A DNA stretch of 64,000 bases. It comes from Bacteriovoracaceae bacterium UBA6144 (lineage in GTDB: Bacteria; Bdellovibrionota; Bacteriovoracia; Bacteriovoracales; Bacteriovoracaceae). Position numbers and translations under genes: made by a program. The DNA lies in NCBI GenBank assembly GCA_002435705.1, contig DIVA01000059.1, positions 79,128 through 143,127 of the forward strand, in the 5' to 3' direction. The notes under the pieces are model-generated. The model did not search any database, was not told where the DNA came from, and worked only from the letters and a program-made list of their open reading frames with translations. Below, piece after piece: positions 24,684 through 32,865 of the stretch. Each line of letters opens with the position of its first letter. Position 1 is the first letter of the stretch.

Positions 24684-25061
24684 TTAATGAAGATTGGTCT
24701 GACCGATAATTTCACGAACTTGACGGAAAAACTGAGCAGGGTTTATGGGCTTGGGTATATGCCCTTTAAGCTCCATTCCAAAATTCCCTTCCACACTTTC
24801 TCTCCCCACTGTTACAAGGGGAATGGCGAAGAGGCCCTCATAGCTGGCCTGGGCATTAAGCAGGTGCTCTTTTTCATTTTTTAAAATTTCGCTGTCCACA
24901 ACTAGCACATCAGGTTTGAGATCAAAAAGAAAGTACCCCGATTCCTTGAGAGTCTTGAGGCTATAAAATTTATCGCCAGCGGCCAGGGCCTGTTCCTTAA
25001 GCCAACTCGTAATCAATGGGTTAGAATCAATATAAAATAAAAACATAGGGGTCTTTGCCAA
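24684..25061 (-). CDS. Single-domain receiver (CheY-like) protein
   Basis: A 125-residue receiver domain. The acidic pocket is represented by FYIDSNP near the N-terminus, the likely phosphoacceptor is the Asp of DVLVVDSEIL (about residue 56), and the conserved Lys is in HIPKPINPAQF (about residue 104). The Thr/Ser position is in PLVTVG. No output domain follows, so it would act by binding a partner. No histidine kinase is next to it. It is divergent from the gene at 25118 and is followed by the 33-residue membrane microprotein. Confidence 0.75.
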   Translation of the reverse strand: MAKTPMFLFYIDSNPLITSWLKEQALAAGDKFYSLKTLKESGYFLFDLKPDVLVVDSEILKNEKEHLLNAQASYEGLFAIPLVTVGRESVEGNFGMELKGHIPKPINPAQFFRQVREIIGQTNLH

Positions 25062-25117
25062 TGGGTATAACCATAGATACCATTCATCTGAATCATCATC
25101 AAGTAGAAGGCACCCCT

Positions 25118-25393
25118 ATGGCCGCAACAGTCAAAATAATAGAAATTAATTCTTCCCAAGTACTTTTTGAGTGCCCAGTGGACCAAAGTGACTTCGCTTA
25201 TGAAAAAGCTGCTGAATTCGAAGAAATGGGTCTTGAAATCAGACTCATTCACCCAAGTGTGAATGAATCACTGGCCCAGACCTTAGGGATTAGTGGCGAC
25301 CCACTTGAAGCCTTTGAAGAGAGCCTCAGCGAAGAGATCGAAGGCCATGAGGGGTCTTGCTGCTTTGAGGATTCTAAGGATAAGCAGCCTTAA
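25118..25393 (+). CDS. Small acidic protein, unknown function
   Basis: A 91-residue acidic protein (many Glu in AFEESLSEEIEGHEGSCCFED). The middle (PVDQSDFAYEKAAEFEEMGLEIRLIHPSV) looks alpha/beta. A Cys pair near the C-terminus (SCCFED) could bind metal or form a disulfide. I do not recognise the family. The ATG at 25118 has AAGG 7 nt upstream and gives the natural start MAATVKIIEI; an in-frame earlier start has no ribosome-binding site. Confidence 0.6.
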   Translation: MAATVKIIEINSSQVLFECPVDQSDFAYEKAAEFEEMGLEIRLIHPSVNESLAQTLGISGDPLEAFEESLSEEIEGHEGSCCFEDSKDKQP

Positions 25394-25498
25394 ATAAAAC
25401 ATCAATGATGTAATTTTTACGTCCCAAGGCTTTCTCAGTTATCTTTTTTATTTTTTCACTCTATGACCTACTGCTTATGCTGCATATCTGGAGGTCAT

Positions 25499-25999
25499 TT
25501 GAAAACATTACTTTTTACATCTCTTATTATCCTTTTTGGTTGTAGTTCAGAAAAGAAAACACAATCAAAAACCTGCACCATGAATGGGTCTCCGATTGAT
25601 TGCGCTGAATTTGAGAGAAGAAATCAAGATCCAGTCACAAATCCAATGGCCGTGAGTATTGGAATCGATGCTGACATCAGTATTGATAATTTTAAAATTA
25701 CTGTCCTTGAAAACGCCGAGGCTATGGATTCTGTGACATCCAATGGAATGGCACTAACCTGTCTCCTAAGATTAAATACGGAACAAGTCATTACCGCAAT
25801 TCGCAGAGATGACAATTCATTTGTGTTTAGGAATATCGAAGGCAGAGGTGACAGCCTCACATTTAACCGTAGAAGCGGCTCAGGCATCCTAGGTATTTGG
25901 GAAAATGAAAAACAAGAAACATCTCGTTTAACAATGAAGACAACCATTGAAATTTCGAATGGAATGATAAAAATCAAACGCAAATGTTCTTATAATTAA
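25499..25999 (+). CDS. Lipoprotein, unknown function
   Basis: A 166-residue lipoprotein with signal segment LLFTSLIILFGC; the lipobox Cys is about residue 15 and is followed by Ser-Ser, which favours outer-membrane sorting. The mature part contains three more Cys residues near its start and middle and a beta-rich pattern. TTG is the start, with GGAGGT just upstream. It ends inside the last codons of the convergent btuB-like gene (4 nt overlap), and no terminator separates them. Confidence 0.65.
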   Translation: MKTLLFTSLIILFGCSSEKKTQSKTCTMNGSPIDCAEFERRNQDPVTNPMAVSIGIDADISIDNFKITVLENAEAMDSVTSNGMALTCLLRLNTEQVITAIRRDDNSFVFRNIEGRGDSLTFNRRSGSGILGIWENEKQETSRLTMKTTIEISNGMIKIKRKCSYN

Positions 26000-27810
26000 A
26001 ACCGTTGGCTGAGGGTTAATGAAAAATTTCTCTCAGCCACAGCATATCCCCACACATCTTCATACTGACGATCGCTTAGGTTGCCGATCATAAGAATAAT
26101 ATCTTGGTTCAAATTTCGTGAATAACGAACTCTGGCATTAAGAAGCTCGTAAGCTGAAAGCTTTTGTCTTTTTCCCTCAAAATCATTATCAAAGCGCCCG
26201 GCCACATACCTTACCCCAAGTTCTGTGGACCATTTATCTTGATTCCACAACCATGATAAACTCCCATACGAAGGAGGTCTTCTTAAGGGGACTTGTCTAT
26301 ATTTTGAGAAATCAAGTATTCCAAAATTCATTCTCAGTTGCCCCCAAAAATGTTCTGGAGAAAGAAGATTCGTTTCAATCCCTTGGACTCTTAAAGTTCC
26401 TCGATTCGCATATCCTTGATTGGTGAAGGTAATTAGGTTTTGAAAATCTTGCTGAAACAAAATCAAATCTGCCACAAAGCGACCACTCCAACCTACTCCC
26501 CACTCAAGGCTTCTATTGAGTTCTGGGTCTAGTTCGGGATTGCCTACTGGAGAACCAAAGGAGTCAGGGCCGAAGAGTTGGTAGAGACTTGGTGCTTTGT
26601 AACCTTGAGCGTATTTGATATAGGTAGAAAGTTCTGATCGAGGTTGGAGTTGGAAACTTGATTCATAGGCCAGGAACTCCCCATAGCGTTGATGGGACTC
26701 ACCACGGGCCCCAACAAAAAAACTTAGTTTATCTAAGCTCCACTTCTGTTGAAGAAAGGCTGAAAATATATCATTGGAAGCATTTAATTTTTTATCCGAA
26801 TAGTTTTCTTGGTCAATATTTAAACCTGCAACAGTAAGATGCTTACCACTTAGAACTTGTTGTCCCAACTGTAATTGGCGTATCTCTCCATGGTAAAATT
26901 CATTACCTTGTGAAAGTGTTTGGATATCCCGCTCGATATGATTAATGCCTGTTTTAAGCCAACTCAATGCAAAATCACCTTTATATGAGGTGGTCTGAAT
27001 GAATTGCACATTCTGGTTTTCACTTCTATCAAAGCTTGTATCAATTGCATTGCCTGAATTATCAAATCCATCCTGCTCGACCTGAGAGAGTGAACCTTGC
27101 AGGTAGAGATCCGTCTGTAAGCGTTGACTCCACTGGTGCCTTGAAGCCTGAAAGAGCTGAGTACTTCGGGCCCCATCTTTTTCTTTAGAGTGTGATCTCT
27201 TGGAATTGAGTCGAGAGTATCCTTCCGTCTTATATGTCATTAATCCAAAAGTTCCCTGATGTTTTTTATTTTTCCAATCAGACTGGCCAGACACAAGGAA
27301 AGTATCAAATGATCCTACGGTGAGATTAACCTGAGCGAGTGGGTCTTCATTTAATCTTGGCCCTCTTCGCGGTGTAAGCTCAATCACTCCACTCGTAGCA
27401 TCCCCTCCATAGAGCACCGGTGAAGGACCGCGCTGAAGCTGTACATCCTGATACTGATTAGAGAAGAGAAAAGCTGTATCAAAATGACGGTCGGTGTTTG
27501 AAGGATCATTCAGACGGAGTCCATCAATCGTAAACAGAGTGTGGCGAGATTCACTGCCTCGAAGAAAAAGTGCCCCCCGTGAACCTGGTCCCCCTGTTTG
27601 AGTGAATACCACTCCCGGGGCTTGCATCAGAACATCCTGCACGAAAGGGGTTTCCGATAACTCTTGCTCGGAGGTTTGCCAAACGGGTGAATTAACGAAG
27701 CCCATTAATGATGGGGAGAAGTCTGAAATCTCTATGGTTGCTAGATTTTCTTGAGAAAAAGCGAACTGGCTGAGCCAGACAAAGGTGAACAAACTCATCA
27801 AGCATTTCAA
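25996..27810 (-). CDS. btuB: TonB-dependent outer-membrane receptor, BtuB-like
   Basis: A 604-residue TonB-dependent receptor with signal peptide (cut near FAFSQ). The plug domain is at about 50-150 (QDVLMQAPGVVFTQTGGPGSRGALFLRGSESRHTLFTIDG shows the classical signature), and the rest is a 22-strand barrel ending in Phe (SLTLSQRF). It should import vitamin B12 or a related corrinoid across the outer membrane: the leader is a cobalamin riboswitch, which is the strongest evidence. Periplasmic and inner-membrane B12 transporter genes are not in the window. TTG start with GAGGAGG 4 nt upstream. Confidence 0.88.
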   Translation of the reverse strand: MKCLMSLFTFVWLSQFAFSQENLATIEISDFSPSLMGFVNSPVWQTSEQELSETPFVQDVLMQAPGVVFTQTGGPGSRGALFLRGSESRHTLFTIDGLRLNDPSNTDRHFDTAFLFSNQYQDVQLQRGPSPVLYGGDATSGVIELTPRRGPRLNEDPLAQVNLTVGSFDTFLVSGQSDWKNKKHQGTFGLMTYKTEGYSRLNSKRSHSKEKDGARSTQLFQASRHQWSQRLQTDLYLQGSLSQVEQDGFDNSGNAIDTSFDRSENQNVQFIQTTSYKGDFALSWLKTGINHIERDIQTLSQGNEFYHGEIRQLQLGQQVLSGKHLTVAGLNIDQENYSDKKLNASNDIFSAFLQQKWSLDKLSFFVGARGESHQRYGEFLAYESSFQLQPRSELSTYIKYAQGYKAPSLYQLFGPDSFGSPVGNPELDPELNRSLEWGVGWSGRFVADLILFQQDFQNLITFTNQGYANRGTLRVQGIETNLLSPEHFWGQLRMNFGILDFSKYRQVPLRRPPSYGSLSWLWNQDKWSTELGVRYVAGRFDNDFEGKRQKLSAYELLNARVRYSRNLNQDIILMIGNLSDRQYEDVWGYAVAERNFSLTLSQRF

Positions 27811-27811
27811 A

Positions 27812-27935
27812 AGTCCTCCTCGGGAAAAGATAAGACAGAGGGATCGGACTTTACCGTTGCGGGACAGCGCCGGAATGACTCAGAGAGTTTCACCGGACTT
27901 CACCTTTCGTCTTCAGTTAAAGATATCTTAACCTC
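27812..27935 (-). promoter_or_regulatory. Cobalamin riboswitch upstream of the btuB-like gene
   Basis: On the minus strand the leader has GGTGAAACTC (27894-27885), then GCTGTCCCGCAACGGTAA (27868-27851), the most conserved core of cobalamin aptamers, followed by AGTCCGA. It ends at the ribosome-binding site, so it probably controls translation of the receptor by hiding that site when B12 is bound. Boundaries are approximate. Confidence 0.88.
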
Positions 27936-27985
27936 GATGTTTAGCAAAGATTTAATCCATTCATAGCAATTTTCATGAGATTGGA

Positions 27986-27991
27986 TAAAAT
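27986..27991 (+). promoter_or_regulatory. -10 box 6 nt before the gene at 27998
   Basis: TAAAAT ends 6 nt before the ATG at 27998. There is no Shine-Dalgarno sequence and no good -35 box at normal spacing, so this is a tentative leaderless promoter. It is divergent from the cobalamin riboswitch. Confidence 0.3.
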
Positions 27992-27997
27992 CAAAGC

Positions 27998-29248
27998 ATG
28001 AATCTATTGTTGCTTTTACTCATGAATTTTTATGCTTTTTCACAGGAGCGCAGCGTTCAAGACCTGAGTCTTGCAGGGCTCAGGCTGGCAGAACAAAGAC
28101 TCCCGGTCGCACTGAGTGATTTTGTCCTGAAAAAAGAAAATAGAACTAAAATCGGCCTCCAGTGGCAAAATGATTCAGTCCAATGGATTCGACTTAATGA
28201 AGTCTTGCTCATGCCTCGAGCAAAACTGAGAATTCAAATTCCCTCTACTGAGCCTTCGTTCCATATTAAATATCTTAATAAAGTATTTCTACTCCAGTCT
28301 TATAAGGGACGTGCCACTCTTGATTTATGGGTTTCACTCTTTAGAGCAGAACCCATTACGATTTACAAAGGCGCTGACGTCTTTGAGGTCATAAGCGTTT
28401 CAGCAGAGAAATCTTCCAAAAATAAAAACACCCAATTGATTGATTACTCTTGCGCCGCTTGGGGAGTTGAGGTCAAGGGCCTTGATGATGATTACCTCTC
28501 AGTTGGTTGTCAATTCCATCGATCAGGCAAAGTAGGATCAGAAATCCCTCACCTTGAAATTCTCTGGAGTGCGGCTTCTTATAGACTGGCAGACAATTCT
28601 CCTTCCCCCTACTACGCATCAATTACAAATTCGGAACCCATTGAATTTGAGGTCATCAACAATAAACTGGAAAAAAGAAAAGTCACCATTGTCACAAAGC
28701 TTCCCAAGCGAGTGAAACGCTTGCGAGTGGGATTTGGCTTAGGCCCCCATCAATTCAAAACGATGGAAAACAAAACGACAGAGGACAGATGGACTGGGTC
28801 CTATTTCCTCTACTCTAATCTCTACTTGGCTGACGGTGTGAGTTTAAGGGCTTTCGATGCTTATACCAGACAGAATGCCACATTTAACAATGCCGGTCTT
28901 TATTACGCCACAGAGATTTCAAAATTCTTTGATAATAGATTTTCATTCACCACTCTGATCGGAGCGCAAATCCTTACTTATGAAACACCTATGGGTGAAA
29001 ATTTTAATGAAGCGATTTTTCCTCAGGGTGGAGAAATCGTCTGGTCTCATCCCTTTGGTCTGAAAAATTACCGTATGACAGCGGGGCTCTTCTTTGATCT
29101 CTCACAAGCCCATACTTATCAAAATAATTGGTTGAGATTCGGAACAAGTACATTTGTTGAAGTAAATTACATTAAGTGGGGAAGAGAGAACACCCAAGCA
29201 GAGCTATGGGGGTTCTCTATAGGTTTTCCCATCTTTGAACTCTTCTAG
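27998..29248 (+). CDS. Secreted, outer-membrane-type protein of unknown function
   Basis: A 416-residue protein with an N-terminal signal peptide (MNLLLLLLMNFYAFS, cut near QERS). The first half (residues about 20-215) is beta-rich with an early FecR-like pattern of short strands; the second half has alternating hydrophobic strands with many Tyr and Phe, and it ends in FSIGFPIFELF with a terminal Phe, typical for a beta-barrel. I do not recognise the family. It is divergent from the B12 receptor but lies outside the riboswitch control. It overlaps convergent hpf by 4 nt. Confidence 0.6.
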   Translation: MNLLLLLLMNFYAFSQERSVQDLSLAGLRLAEQRLPVALSDFVLKKENRTKIGLQWQNDSVQWIRLNEVLLMPRAKLRIQIPSTEPSFHIKYLNKVFLLQSYKGRATLDLWVSLFRAEPITIYKGADVFEVISVSAEKSSKNKNTQLIDYSCAAWGVEVKGLDDDYLSVGCQFHRSGKVGSEIPHLEILWSAASYRLADNSPSPYYASITNSEPIEFEVINNKLEKRKVTIVTKLPKRVKRLRVGFGLGPHQFKTMENKTTEDRWTGSYFLYSNLYLADGVSLRAFDAYTRQNATFNNAGLYYATEISKFFDNRFSFTTLIGAQILTYETPMGENFNEAIFPQGGEIVWSHPFGLKNYRMTAGLFFDLSQAHTYQNNWLRFGTSTFVEVNYIKWGRENTQAELWGFSIGFPIFELF

Positions 29249-29574
29249 CCAGCCTCTTGGTACTTGATGGAAGAGTTCTTATGAACCTTATTTCGTAGTT
29301 TCGTCTTCTGCTTTGCCATTTGTTTTTCAACTTTTTCAATGACCTGATCTAGGCTCTTGTAGAGTGAATCAGTACTCGCTTTGGCATAAAAATCAAATGA
29401 ATGCCCATGCACCTTTACTTCAGCCCAATGCGACTGCTTTTCGTCGCACCAGCAAACCCATTGAACTTCAAAATTTCCTTCAAAAAACTTTTCTAATTTC
29501 TGTGATTTCTTATGAATCATGTCATCAAGTGCGTCGGTATGTTCAAGCTGCTTAAAACTGATTTTTACCTTCAT
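29245..29574 (-). CDS. hpf: Ribosome hibernation promoting factor (short HPF/RaiA)
   Basis: A 109-residue HPF/RaiA-type protein that binds the 30S decoding centre in resting cells. The beta-alpha-beta-beta-beta-alpha core fits: MKVKISFKQLEHTDALDDMIHKKSQKL, the strand block FEVQWVCWCDEKQSHWAEVKVHGH, and DFYAKASTDSLYKSLDQVIEKVEKQ. The C-terminal tail is basic (KTKLRNKVHKNSS). It lacks the long-form dimerisation domain. It follows rpoN by 9 nt, the conserved lpt-rpoN-hpf order. Confidence 0.92.
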   Translation of the reverse strand: MKVKISFKQLEHTDALDDMIHKKSQKLEKFFEGNFEVQWVCWCDEKQSHWAEVKVHGHSFDFYAKASTDSLYKSLDQVIEKVEKQMAKQKTKLRNKVHKNSSIKYQEAG

Positions 29575-29583
29575 ATCCTTCCT

Positions 29584-31038
29584 CTAGTTTTTTCGTTTTG
29601 ATGAAGTAGCAATATTCATCATCTCGCGATACTTAGCTACTGTTCGACGGGCCACAATAATATCTTTAGTACTTAAAAGCTCAGAGATCTTTTGATCAGA
29701 CAGTGGACGCTTTGGGTCTTCATTTGAGATAAGTTCTTTAATTTTAAGTTTTAATGTCTCACCGGCGATATCAATCCCACCGTTTTTGCCACCAATACCC
29801 GCATTAAAAAAATATTTCAGCTCAAACGTTCCAATCGGTGTATGCATGTATTTATTGGTTGTCACACGTGAAACGGTACTCTCGTGCATTCCAATTTCAT
29901 TGGCGATATCTTTTAAAATCATTGGACGTAAGTACTCTGGTCCTCTTTTAAAGAAATCCTGTTGAGACTTGACGATCGCAATCGCCACTTTCGTGATGGT
30001 CTTCTGGCGCTGCTCAATACTCTTTATCAGCCATAGAGCTGAACGCAGTTTATCTTGCACAAAATCTTGAGCCTCTACACCACCGGCTTTTGTCTTCAAG
30101 AGATCACGGTAGAGATTTGAAACTCTCAAACGTGGCACGCCTTCATCGTTTACTTGCACGACATATTCTCCACCGACTTGCTCGATGAAAATATCTGGAA
30201 CGACGTACTGAGTTTCTTCTGGAGAGACTAGCCGCCCTGGTTTAGGGTGCAGCCCCATGATCACAAGTTCAGCATCCTTCACTTTTTCTTTTGTAATGCC
30301 TATGGTTTTGGCAATTTTTTGATAATCTTTATTCTGTAGATCAACCAAGTGATCTGCGATGATTCTTTCGGCCAGTGGGTAACGCTCTTCCAGGGCACGA
30401 GCTTGGGCCAGGAGACACTCTTCAATTGTTTCACTGGCACAACCCACCGGATCAAAGCTCTGTACCATCGCAATGATATTCTCGGCTTCATCACGATCAA
30501 GGCTTGATCTGGCGATCAACTCTTCAGCAGGAGTGGTCAGGTAACCGTCGTCATTAATGTCATGAATGAGGCTCATGGCAAAATTAAACTTCACCTCCGA
30601 CAGGCTCTCCATGCGAAGCTGCCACTCCAAGTGCTCATGCAGAGATTGTCCCTTAGAGACCATATTTTCATAAGAGGGCATATCATCTGGTGACATGCTT
30701 TCACGCATGTTCGGAGCTGTGGATGATGTCGAGTTAAAAGAGTCGGCATAAGAGTCCCAATCAAAGTCTTCTCTGGTGCCTTCGATTAATTCTTTGCCTT
30801 TAAAATCTTCTGCTGTGGCTTCTCTGTTTTCGATTTCTTCTTTTGTAGGCTCAGCAACTTCTGCCGATTGCTCACTGTCAAACTCTTCGAGCATAGGGTT
30901 ATCAACCATCTCTTGAGCAATGAGATTCGTCATTTCGAGATGAGTGAGAGTGAGAAGCTTGATCGCTTGCTGAAGCTGTGGTGACATCACCAAGCTTTGC
31001 TGCTGCCCAAGTTTCATCGTCATTTTGTTTGCTGCCAT
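29584..31038 (-). CDS. rpoN: RNA polymerase sigma-54 factor
   Basis: Sigma-54 directs transcription from -24/-12 promoters with the help of AAA+ activators. The 484-residue protein has the Gln/Leu-rich region I (LGQQQSLVMSPQLQQAIKLL), an acidic linker, the core-binding region, and the RpoN box ARRTVAKYR about 20 residues from the C-terminus. The HTH lies near NEIGMHESTVSRVTTNK. It is the third gene of the lptC/A-lptB-rpoN-hpf run. No clear sigma-54 promoter was found in this window. Confidence 0.96.
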   Translation of the reverse strand: MAANKMTMKLGQQQSLVMSPQLQQAIKLLTLTHLEMTNLIAQEMVDNPMLEEFDSEQSAEVAEPTKEEIENREATAEDFKGKELIEGTREDFDWDSYADSFNSTSSTAPNMRESMSPDDMPSYENMVSKGQSLHEHLEWQLRMESLSEVKFNFAMSLIHDINDDGYLTTPAEELIARSSLDRDEAENIIAMVQSFDPVGCASETIEECLLAQARALEERYPLAERIIADHLVDLQNKDYQKIAKTIGITKEKVKDAELVIMGLHPKPGRLVSPEETQYVVPDIFIEQVGGEYVVQVNDEGVPRLRVSNLYRDLLKTKAGGVEAQDFVQDKLRSALWLIKSIEQRQKTITKVAIAIVKSQQDFFKRGPEYLRPMILKDIANEIGMHESTVSRVTTNKYMHTPIGTFELKYFFNAGIGGKNGGIDIAGETLKLKIKELISNEDPKRPLSDQKISELLSTKDIIVARRTVAKYREMMNIATSSKRKN

Positions 31039-31046
31039 AAAGGCTC

Positions 31047-31769
31047 CTACATCTTAAATTCTTCGCCTAAATAAAACTTACGAGCTGTCTCGTTATTAAT
31101 AATTTCTTCGGGTGTACCACTAACAAGCAATTGCCCACGACTCATGATATAGGCACGATCAACAATCCCTAGTGTCTCTCGCACCTGGTGATCGGTGATG
31201 AGCACTCCAATCCCCCGCTCTTTGAGTTGGCGAATGATGCCTTGGATGTCGGAAACGGCTAAAGGATCAACTCCCGCAAATGGCTCATCCAACAACACAA
31301 ACTTCGGCGCCAGTGCGAGGGCACGAGCGATCTCTACTCTTCTTCTTTCGCCCCCCGAAAGCTCACGGCCCTTGGATTTCCGAATATGATCGAGACCGAA
31401 ATCTTTAATCAAACCATCTAACTTATTAATCCTCTCTTGCTTTGAGAGATCTCTGATTTCTAGGACTGATAGAATGTTTTCTTCAACCGAGAGTTCGCGA
31501 AAAATGCTTGCTTCTTGAGGAAGGTAGCCTATTCCTTTGCGAGCTCGCTCATGCAAGGGTGAGAGCGTAAGGTCTTCGTCGCCAAGACGAATATCTCCCT
31601 CGTCGGCTTTGACGAGACCCACGATCATGTAGAACGATGTGGTTTTACCAGCGCCGTTAGGACCCAAGAGTCCTACCACTTCACCTTGTCTCACATCGAG
31701 CCCGACATCATTCACTACGGTTCTCCCGTTATAGGTCTTCTTCAGACCTCTGGCGGTCATTACATCCAC
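31047..31769 (-). CDS. lptB: LPS export ABC transporter ATPase LptB
   Basis: LptB powers LPS extraction from the inner membrane with LptFG. The 240-residue protein has Walker [11 protein letters not shown]-loop YLPQEASIF, signature [15 protein letters not shown], Walker [14 protein letters not shown] and the H-loop LITDHQV. I choose the GTG at 31769: AAAGGAG lies 7 nt upstream and the product begins just before [11 protein letters not shown]. An upstream in-frame ATG would run back into the previous gene and adds a basic stretch unlike LptB. The start lies 4 nt after the stop of the lptC/A-like gene. Confidence 0.93.
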   Translation of the reverse strand: MDVMTARGLKKTYNGRTVVNDVGLDVRQGEVVGLLGPNGAGKTTSFYMIVGLVKADEGDIRLGDEDLTLSPLHERARKGIGYLPQEASIFRELSVEENILSVLEIRDLSKQERINKLDGLIKDFGLDHIRKSKGRELSGGERRRVEIARALALAPKFVLLDEPFAGVDPLAVSDIQGIIRQLKERGIGVLITDHQVRETLGIVDRAYIMSRGQLLVSGTPEEIINNETARKFYLGEEFKM

Positions 31770-31773
31770 TTGA

Positions 31774-32784
31774 TCACTCCTTTGATTTTTTCTTGTTCTC
31801 GTCTTTCTTGACTTGAACATCTGAGAGAGCATCTTCGACTTCAATAAACTCCATCTTCTCTCTCAATGTGATCATGTAGCCCTTGATCACGTCTTTGCCT
31901 TGTACGACTCGAGGTGCTCCCGAGAGCACGATTTTATCTTGTCCAAACCCTTCAAGCCTTTCTGCAAAGGCTTCGCGGCTTAGGGGACGGCCCTGCTGGT
32001 CCAGCATCTTTTCCGTCATCTTCACATCGTCATTCATGACGAAATACTTGAGCTTTTTATTCTCTTGTTCGAGAAAAATATCGCCATTTCGGGCAGATAT
32101 CTTCATCTCGCCTCGCTTAATTTCAGCATCTTGTCGCATCTCGATTAAGGAGTCCTGTCCAATGAGCTCAAGGGTCCCCGCCTTAAGGAACAGGGTTTCA
32201 AGGTAGTTAAAACGCGGTATCACTTTCGCATCCACCGCCCCTAAAAGTTTCATGCGCTCTGACCTTGGTTGGGCCTCAAGCCTTTGAGAAGTGAGATAAA
32301 TTTTCTGACCGCTCTTGGCCATCAGATGCTGGATGGAGATATTTCCTGAGCCCGTCAAATAATCTCGACTCACTCGATAGTTCATTTCATCACCTCGGTA
32401 AATCGAGTTCAGGTGGGTGATCTCGACTTCTTTCTGGAGGGTCAGTTGATCCTGGGACTTGATGTACTCAGCATTGAGAGCGGTGTAAGTAATGGCAGGC
32501 TTTCGTTTATCGATGGCATAGGTGCCACGAGGAGCATGAAAACTCACCACCTCGTTACCTAAACTGCGCATTGAAGTGGCGTTCAGAGAGAGTGTAGGGT
32601 TTGTGTCTTTGACAAAATAATAACTCAATTGAGTCATCTCAGAAGGCACTTGTGAGAGAATGGCATTGGAATCATTTCCCCAGCCTCCACTTCCTCGATA
32701 ATGGAAAACACCATAGCCAATCAGAGCGTTGAGAAAGAGAAAAAAGGAAATAATTATTGTTGATTTTAGGGGTCTTAAAAGCAT
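31774..32784 (-). CDS. LptC-like/LptA-like fusion protein for LPS transport
   Basis: A 336-residue inner-membrane protein: one span near residues 8-26 ([20 protein letters not shown]), then a periplasmic LptC-like beta domain (about 50-190, with [11 protein letters not shown] and [17 protein letters not shown]), and a second OstA/LptA-like domain (about 195-320, with [22 protein letters not shown] repeats near [10 protein letters not shown]). In most bacteria LptC (about 190 residues) and LptA (about 170) are separate, so this looks like a fusion that would form a continuous bridge. The lysine-rich end is cytosol-like but periplasmic by topology. It has no ribosome-binding site; an extended -10 ends 7 nt before the ATG. 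Confidence 0.7.
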   Translation of the reverse strand: MLLRPLKSTIIISFFLFLNALIGYGVFHYRGSGGWGNDSNAILSQVPSEMTQLSYYFVKDTNPTLSLNATSMRSLGNEVVSFHAPRGTYAIDKRKPAITYTALNAEYIKSQDQLTLQKEVEITHLNSIYRGDEMNYRVSRDYLTGSGNISIQHLMAKSGQKIYLTSQRLEAQPRSERMKLLGAVDAKVIPRFNYLETLFLKAGTLELIGQDSLIEMRQDAEIKRGEMKISARNGDIFLEQENKKLKYFVMNDDVKMTEKMLDQQGRPLSREAFAERLEGFGQDKIVLSGAPRVVQGKDVIKGYMITLREKMEFIEVEDALSDVQVKKDENKKKSKE

Positions 32785-32791
32785 AGTTTTT

Positions 32792-32800
32792 AGTATATCA
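32792..32800 (-). promoter_or_regulatory. Extended -10 promoter of the lpt-rpoN operon, leaderless
   Basis: On the minus strand TGATATACT (TG-N-TATACT) ends 7 nt before the ATG at 32784, and there is no Shine-Dalgarno sequence. A 13-bp GC palindrome (TGCGCG-G-CGCGCA) lies right behind it at 32802-32814, in the spacer region, and may be an operator. Confidence 0.5.
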
Positions 32801-32865
32801 CTGCGCGGCGCGCATGAGGGAGTTTTTCAGATGACTGTTTTACTCGGAATGGGCACGATAGAGGG

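Noticed and set aside
31774..31844. Longer lptB start at 31844
   Set aside because: It would overlap the upstream gene by 71 nt and add a basic segment not found in LptB; a GTG with AAAGGAG fits better.
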